From contig CAJUQO010000039.1 in the NCBI GenBank assembly GCA_910588295.1, positions 5,737 to 30,111 of the forward strand: a stretch of 24,375 nucleotides of DNA, in the 5' to 3' direction. The first letter of the stretch is position 1. Every line of letters starts with the position of its first letter. The position numbers and the translations under genes are program-made. The stretch comes from an uncultured Lachnospiraceae bacterium (GTDB lineage: Bacteria; Bacillota; Clostridia; Lachnospirales; Lachnospiraceae). The notes below the pieces were generated by a model. The model was not told the origin of the DNA. It did no database searches and saw nothing but the letters and a program-made list of their open reading frames with translations. Of the stretch, positions 20,786 to 24,375 are shown piece after piece.

Positions 20786-20807
20786 CCTGCTCTTAGCAGG
20801 TTTTTTT
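20786..20807 (+). terminator. riboswitch-linked terminator 2
   Basis: CCTGC (20786-20790), loop TCTTA, GCAGG (20796-20800), then seven T. A short stem but a strong T run, 4 bp after the first hairpin. Confidence 0.7.
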
Positions 20808-20878
20808 ATGTCTCCCATTATGTCATACTGTGGCCGGCCTGAAGGCGGTGCACAAGAAAACAAAAGGAGAAATAGGAA

Positions 20879-22087
20879 ATGAAGAAAAAACAGATTGTAG
20901 AAAAACTGGCGGCGGTTTTGCTGGCGGCGGGAATGGCGGTGAGCGCGGCCGCCTGTGGTTCTTCCGGCAGCAGCGGGGATGCCGGGCGGAAAGACACGCA
21001 GCAGATCAAAGAGGAAAACCAGATATCGTCCGGCGTTTCACAGGCGGACAGCGGCGGCAAGGCGGCGGAGACTTCCTCCGGGGCGGTGGAATCCTCTGCG
21101 TCCGAAACTTCCAGTACTGCTTCTGAGACGGACAGTTCCGAAACGGCATCGGAAGCGGAAACCGGAAAAAAGACGGAATATCCCCTGACCATAACCACCT
21201 ATGATTCCGAGGGCAATGAGATAGAGACCACTTACGAGAAAGCGCCGGAGAAGGTTCTGGCCGTATACCAGGGATGTATCGAAACCATGTTGGCCCTGGG
21301 ATTGGAGGATCGCATGGCAGCGGCGGCGGGCCTGGACAATGAGGTGCCCGAGGAGTTGAAAAGTGCTTTTTCCAAAGTGGAGTATCTGGACGAATTTACC
21401 CCGTCCCTGGAGACCGTCACCATGATGGAGCCGGATATGATCTTTTCCTGGGGATCCATTTTCGGTGAGAAGACTCTGGGAAGCGTGACGGATTGGGTGG
21501 ACAAAGGCTGCAACACCTATTACAGCTCCAATACCCGGCCGGGCAGCGATACGGAGACGAGAAACCGGACACTGGAAAACGAGTATACAGATATCTTGAA
21601 TATCGGTCTGATCTTCGATGTACAGGATCAAGCGGAGGCTATTGTGGCGGATATCAAAGGGGTCATTGACCAAACCATAGAAGCTACCAAGGATCTGGAG
21701 GAAAGGCCCAGCGTACTAATCCTGGAGCCTCTGGGAGATTCCATCACCAACTATGGCGCGTCCAGCCTGGGCGGCGATATGGTGACAAAGCTGGGCGCGC
21801 AGCTTGCCAATCCCGATGCGAAGACCGTGGGCAAGGAGGATATCATCGCGGCCAATCCGGACGTGATCTTTGTGGTCTACATGCCCTATGCCGGCGATGA
21901 TCCGGAGACGGTGAAAGAAACCCAGCTTGCCACGATCCGGGATGACGAGGCCCTGCAGAGCCTGGATGCGGTGAAAAACGGCCGGATCGTTCCGATCATG
22001 CTGAGCGAGATGTATGCCAGCGCCACGCGCACCCAGGATGGGATTGAGCATTTTGCCGCGGGTCTGTATCCGGAACTGAATCAGTAG
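20879..22087 (+). CDS. btuF: cobalamin/corrinoid ABC transporter, substrate-binding lipoprotein
   Basis: A 402-residue lipoprotein of the BtuF/FecB-type binding-protein family that would capture corrinoid outside the membrane. The signal peptide (1-25) ends in the lipobox SAAAC with lipidated C26. Residues about 27-99 are a low-complexity Ser/Glu/Ala tether. The two-lobed binding domain follows, from PEKVLAVYQGCIETMLALGL onward to about 400, with MEPDMIFSWGS and AANPDVIFVVY as the two lobe-core strands. GGAGAAATAGGAA precedes the ATG. The substrate is assigned from the riboswitch; iron or heme cannot be excluded from the protein alone. Confidence 0.85.
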   Translation: MKKKQIVEKLAAVLLAAGMAVSAAACGSSGSSGDAGRKDTQQIKEENQISSGVSQADSGGKAAETSSGAVESSASETSSTASETDSSETASEAETGKKTEYPLTITTYDSEGNEIETTYEKAPEKVLAVYQGCIETMLALGLEDRMAAAAGLDNEVPEELKSAFSKVEYLDEFTPSLETVTMMEPDMIFSWGSIFGEKTLGSVTDWVDKGCNTYYSSNTRPGSDTETRNRTLENEYTDILNIGLIFDVQDQAEAIVADIKGVIDQTIEATKDLEERPSVLILEPLGDSITNYGASSLGGDMVTKLGAQLANPDAKTVGKEDIIAANPDVIFVVYMPYAGDDPETVKETQLATIRDDEALQSLDAVKNGRIVPIMLSEMYASATRTQDGIEHFAAGLYPELNQ

Positions 22088-22100
22088 AGGGCAGAGGGTC

Positions 22101-23189
22101 ATGGAGAAACAGGAGGTTTCAAACAAAAAGGCAGATGTATTTCATACATCTCTGTTTATGCTGGCGCTGATCCTTCTGGCGGCGGGCCTGATGCTCTCTG
22201 TCATGACGGCCATCACCTTCGGAAATGCGGATATCTCGCTGAAAGATGTGTACGGCGTGGTGGGCTGTGAAGTGCTGAAGATGAAGCGGTTTTCGGAGTT
22301 CTCGGAGGGGTCGGTTCACGATGTGGTGTGGCTGATCCGTTTTCCAAGGGTAATGCTGGCCCTGGCTGTGGGGATGGGGCTGTCCGTCTGTGGTGTTGTG
22401 ATGCAGGCGATCGTCAAAAATCCCCTGGCTGACCCGTACATTCTGGGTGTTTCTTCCGGCGCTTCCCTGGGCGCCACTTTTGCGATCATGCTGGGTGTGG
22501 GGAGCTTTCTCGGCGGAAATTTTGTGGGGATCATAGCCTTTGTGGGGGCCATGATCACTTCCTTCATGGTCATGGCCATAGCAAATATGGGAGGCAGGGC
22601 CAACGCGGGAAAACTGATCCTGGCCGGTACGGCGGTGAGCTCGGTCTGTTCCGCTTTTTCCAGTTTTATTATTTTTATCGTCAACGATAACAATGCCACG
22701 GCGGAAGTGATGCGCTGGACGATGGGAAGTCTGTCGGGGGCGGACGGGGCCCGGGCGGCGGTGATCCTGCCGGTGGTTCTGGTCTGCACCCTGATCTTCT
22801 GGACGCAGTACAGAAGCCTGAACCTGATGCTTTTGGGCGATGAGGTGTCCATCACTCTGGGGACGAACCTGCATAAAAACCGGACGGTGTATTTGATCCT
22901 CTCTTCGGTGATCGTGGGCGCCGCGGTCTATGCCGCGGGGATGATCGGCTTTGTGGGCCTGGTGATCCCCCATGTGATCCGTATCCTCTTTGGCACGGAT
23001 CATAAGCGGCTGATACCGCTGAGCGCTTTGCTGGGAAGTATTTTTCTGATCTGGGCGGATGTGGCCAGCCGCATCATTTTGAAAAACGCGGAGATGCCCA
23101 TCGGTATCCTGGTATCCCTGATCGGGGCGCCCTGCTTCATCTATCTGCTGGTGAAACGTTCCTATGGATTTGGGGGTGGAAGGTCATGA
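22101..23189 (+). CDS. btuC: BtuC/FecCD-family ABC permease
   Basis: A 362-residue membrane protein with about ten hydrophobic segments. FecCD-family signatures are NPLADPYILGVSSGAS (107-122) and GFVGLVIPH (283-291). Dimers form the channel through which the corrinoid passes. The N-terminus has a 20-residue polar extension before the first helix. It starts 13 bp after btuF and its stop overlaps btuD by 4 bp (ATGA). Confidence 0.92.
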   Translation: MEKQEVSNKKADVFHTSLFMLALILLAAGLMLSVMTAITFGNADISLKDVYGVVGCEVLKMKRFSEFSEGSVHDVVWLIRFPRVMLALAVGMGLSVCGVVMQAIVKNPLADPYILGVSSGASLGATFAIMLGVGSFLGGNFVGIIAFVGAMITSFMVMAIANMGGRANAGKLILAGTAVSSVCSAFSSFIIFIVNDNNATAEVMRWTMGSLSGADGARAAVILPVVLVCTLIFWTQYRSLNLMLLGDEVSITLGTNLHKNRTVYLILSSVIVGAAVYAAGMIGFVGLVIPHVIRILFGTDHKRLIPLSALLGSIFLIWADVASRIILKNAEMPIGILVSLIGAPCFIYLLVKRSYGFGGGRS

Positions 23190-23941
23190 ATATATCGTCG
23201 GAGGATATCCGTCTGTCCTATGATACCGCCGAAATCCTGAAAGGTGTTTCCCTACAAGCGGGGGATAAGGAATTTGTGGGACTCATCGGGCCCAACGGCA
23301 GCGGGAAGTCCACGCTGCTCAAATGTATATACCGGGTGCTTAGCCCGGGAGGCGGATGCGTCTATCTGGACGTGGAACCGCTGAACAGTCTGAGCTACAA
23401 AGAGTCTGCCAGGAGAATGGCGGTGGTGGCCCAGCACAATTATTATAATTTTGATTTTTCCGTCAGGGAAGTCGTGCTCATGGGACGCTCGCCCCACAAG
23501 AGGGCCATGGAGCGGGATAATGCCCTGGATTACACTATTGTGAAGGAGGCGCTGGAAAAAGTAGGAATGCTGGCCTTTGCTGACCGCAATTTTTCCACTC
23601 TGTCCGGCGGCGAGCAGCAGAGGGTGATCCTGGCGCGGGCCCTGGCCCAGCAGACTCCCTGTCTGATCTTGGACGAGCCCACCAATCACCTGGATATCAC
23701 TCATCAGCTTCAGCTTCTGCGGATTGTAAAAACGCTGGATACCACGGTGATAGCGGCTATCCATGATCTGAATATCGCGGCTATGTTCTGTGACAGGATC
23801 TATGTGCTGCAGAAAGGGAAAATAGTCGGTGGAGGCGTTCCCGGAGAAGTACTGACTCGGGAAATGATACAGCAGATCTATCATGTGGATAGTGAGATTG
23901 TCAAAGACAGCAAGGGGAGGACGCATATCCTATTTGTTTGA
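23186..23941 (+). CDS. btuD: BtuD/FecE-type ABC ATPase
   Basis: A 251-residue ATPase that drives the permease from the cytoplasmic face. Walker A is GPNGSGKST (35-43), the Q-loop is at VVAQHN (90-95), the signature is LSGGEQQR (139-146), Walker B is CLILDEPTNHLD (159-170) and the H-loop is H193 in AIHDLN. All ATPase motifs are intact. The length is standard. It is translationally coupled to btuC and is the last gene before the terminator at 24008. Confidence 0.94.
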   Translation: MNISSEDIRLSYDTAEILKGVSLQAGDKEFVGLIGPNGSGKSTLLKCIYRVLSPGGGCVYLDVEPLNSLSYKESARRMAVVAQHNYYNFDFSVREVVLMGRSPHKRAMERDNALDYTIVKEALEKVGMLAFADRNFSTLSGGEQQRVILARALAQQTPCLILDEPTNHLDITHQLQLLRIVKTLDTTVIAAIHDLNIAAMFCDRIYVLQKGKIVGGGVPGEVLTREMIQQIYHVDSEIVKDSKGRTHILFV

Positions 23942-24007
23942 CCAGAAGTTCCAGAGGTGCAGGATAGATATGGCTTTCTTTTCTTTGGTGATTCATATAT
24001 AATAAGG

Positions 24008-24035
24008 TGCATGGGCAGTTGCCCATGCATTTTTT
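24008..24035 (+). terminator. terminator of the btuFCD operon
   Basis: TGCATGGGC (24008-24016), loop AGTT, GCCCATGCA (24021-24029), followed by six T. Confidence 0.92.
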
Positions 24036-24375
24036 GATGCCATACTATGCGGAATTGTGCTGGCGGCAGCTTTTTAATGTGTGACACCAGGGGACAGCCG
24101 ATATGTAAAATCCCCGGATTGAGATATTGATCCGAATGGCGGACGACGTGTGCTGGTGAAGGATTCTGTCGATCATGAAATGGCTGGGTGTGTTTTTTGG
24201 TTTGGCTGAAAACAGCTTGCCGCGACGAAAAAAGAATATACCGCAGAGCAGTGTAAGTGCTGGCGAAGAGACGAAATGAAACATAACTTCTCGGAATCTC
24301 AATGAATGAGATTCTAATCAAAGATTGACAACTGAATATCGTGCAGGAAAAGAAATTAGAGAAAAATGGACATAA
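24036..24375. other. 340-bp stretch without a recognisable gene
   Basis: Short minus-strand frames exist but lack ribosome sites and look random. GTGTGACACCAGGGGACAG (about 24080-24098) resembles ends of small repeated elements seen in Clostridia, so this may be a decayed insertion; this is weak. GAATCTCA (24294-24301) and TGAGATTC (24307-24314) form a small hairpin. TTGACA at 24325 may be the -35 of a gene beyond the edge. Confidence 0.3.

Noticed and set aside
23881..24321. Minus-strand frames after btuD as genes
   Set aside because: They cross the btuFCD terminator, lack ribosome sites and show no recognisable motif.

Overview
The window looks like chromosome from an anaerobic Clostridia bacterium of the Lachnospiraceae type. 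The basis is strong AGGAGG-type ribosome sites, sigma-A promoters with 16-17 bp spacers, many Rho-independent terminators, and Firmicutes families (DUF6465-like, DUF6472-like, small holin-like type I toxins). Recognition is from sequence patterns only; no database search was run.

Layout. 1-248 (minus): start of a coiled-coil repeat gene running off the left edge. 423-5238: serC-serA-DUF1015 plus a class I aminotransferase, the first two steps of serine synthesis with a conserved partner. 5532-6305: a Crh-like HPr that lacks the phosphocarrier histidine, and a protein with a histone H1-like Lys/Ala tail. 6435-15412: a 9-kb mobile element inserted in the 3' half of tRNA-Thr(CGT), bounded by perfect 43-bp direct repeats. 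15595-17962: an ATP-grasp ligase of glutathionylspermidine-synthase type, a small Cys protein and an inositol-monophosphatase-like enzyme. 18123-20365: a conserved unknown and a CstA transporter. 20480-23941: a cobalamin riboswitch and a BtuFCD-type ABC transporter. 24036-24375: no gene seen.

The element is the most interesting part. It carries a tyrosine integrase, a run of type I toxin-antitoxin units (two intact small toxins, two relics), an XRE repressor with divergent promoters, a left-handed beta-helix protein, an excisionase-like protein, a replisome-organizer-like initiator next to a 20-bp iteron array, a scaffold-like protein, a major capsid protein, an ArpU/RinA-like regulator and a sigma-70-like factor. 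I see no terminase, portal, tail or lysis gene. This composition suggests a compact phage satellite that makes its own capsid shell and depends on a helper phage for packaging and tails. A trimmed prophage is the alternative.

The element also rebuilds what it disrupts: its right end supplies the 3' half of tRNA-Thr and a new terminator, while the original terminator stays next to the displaced fragment at the left end.
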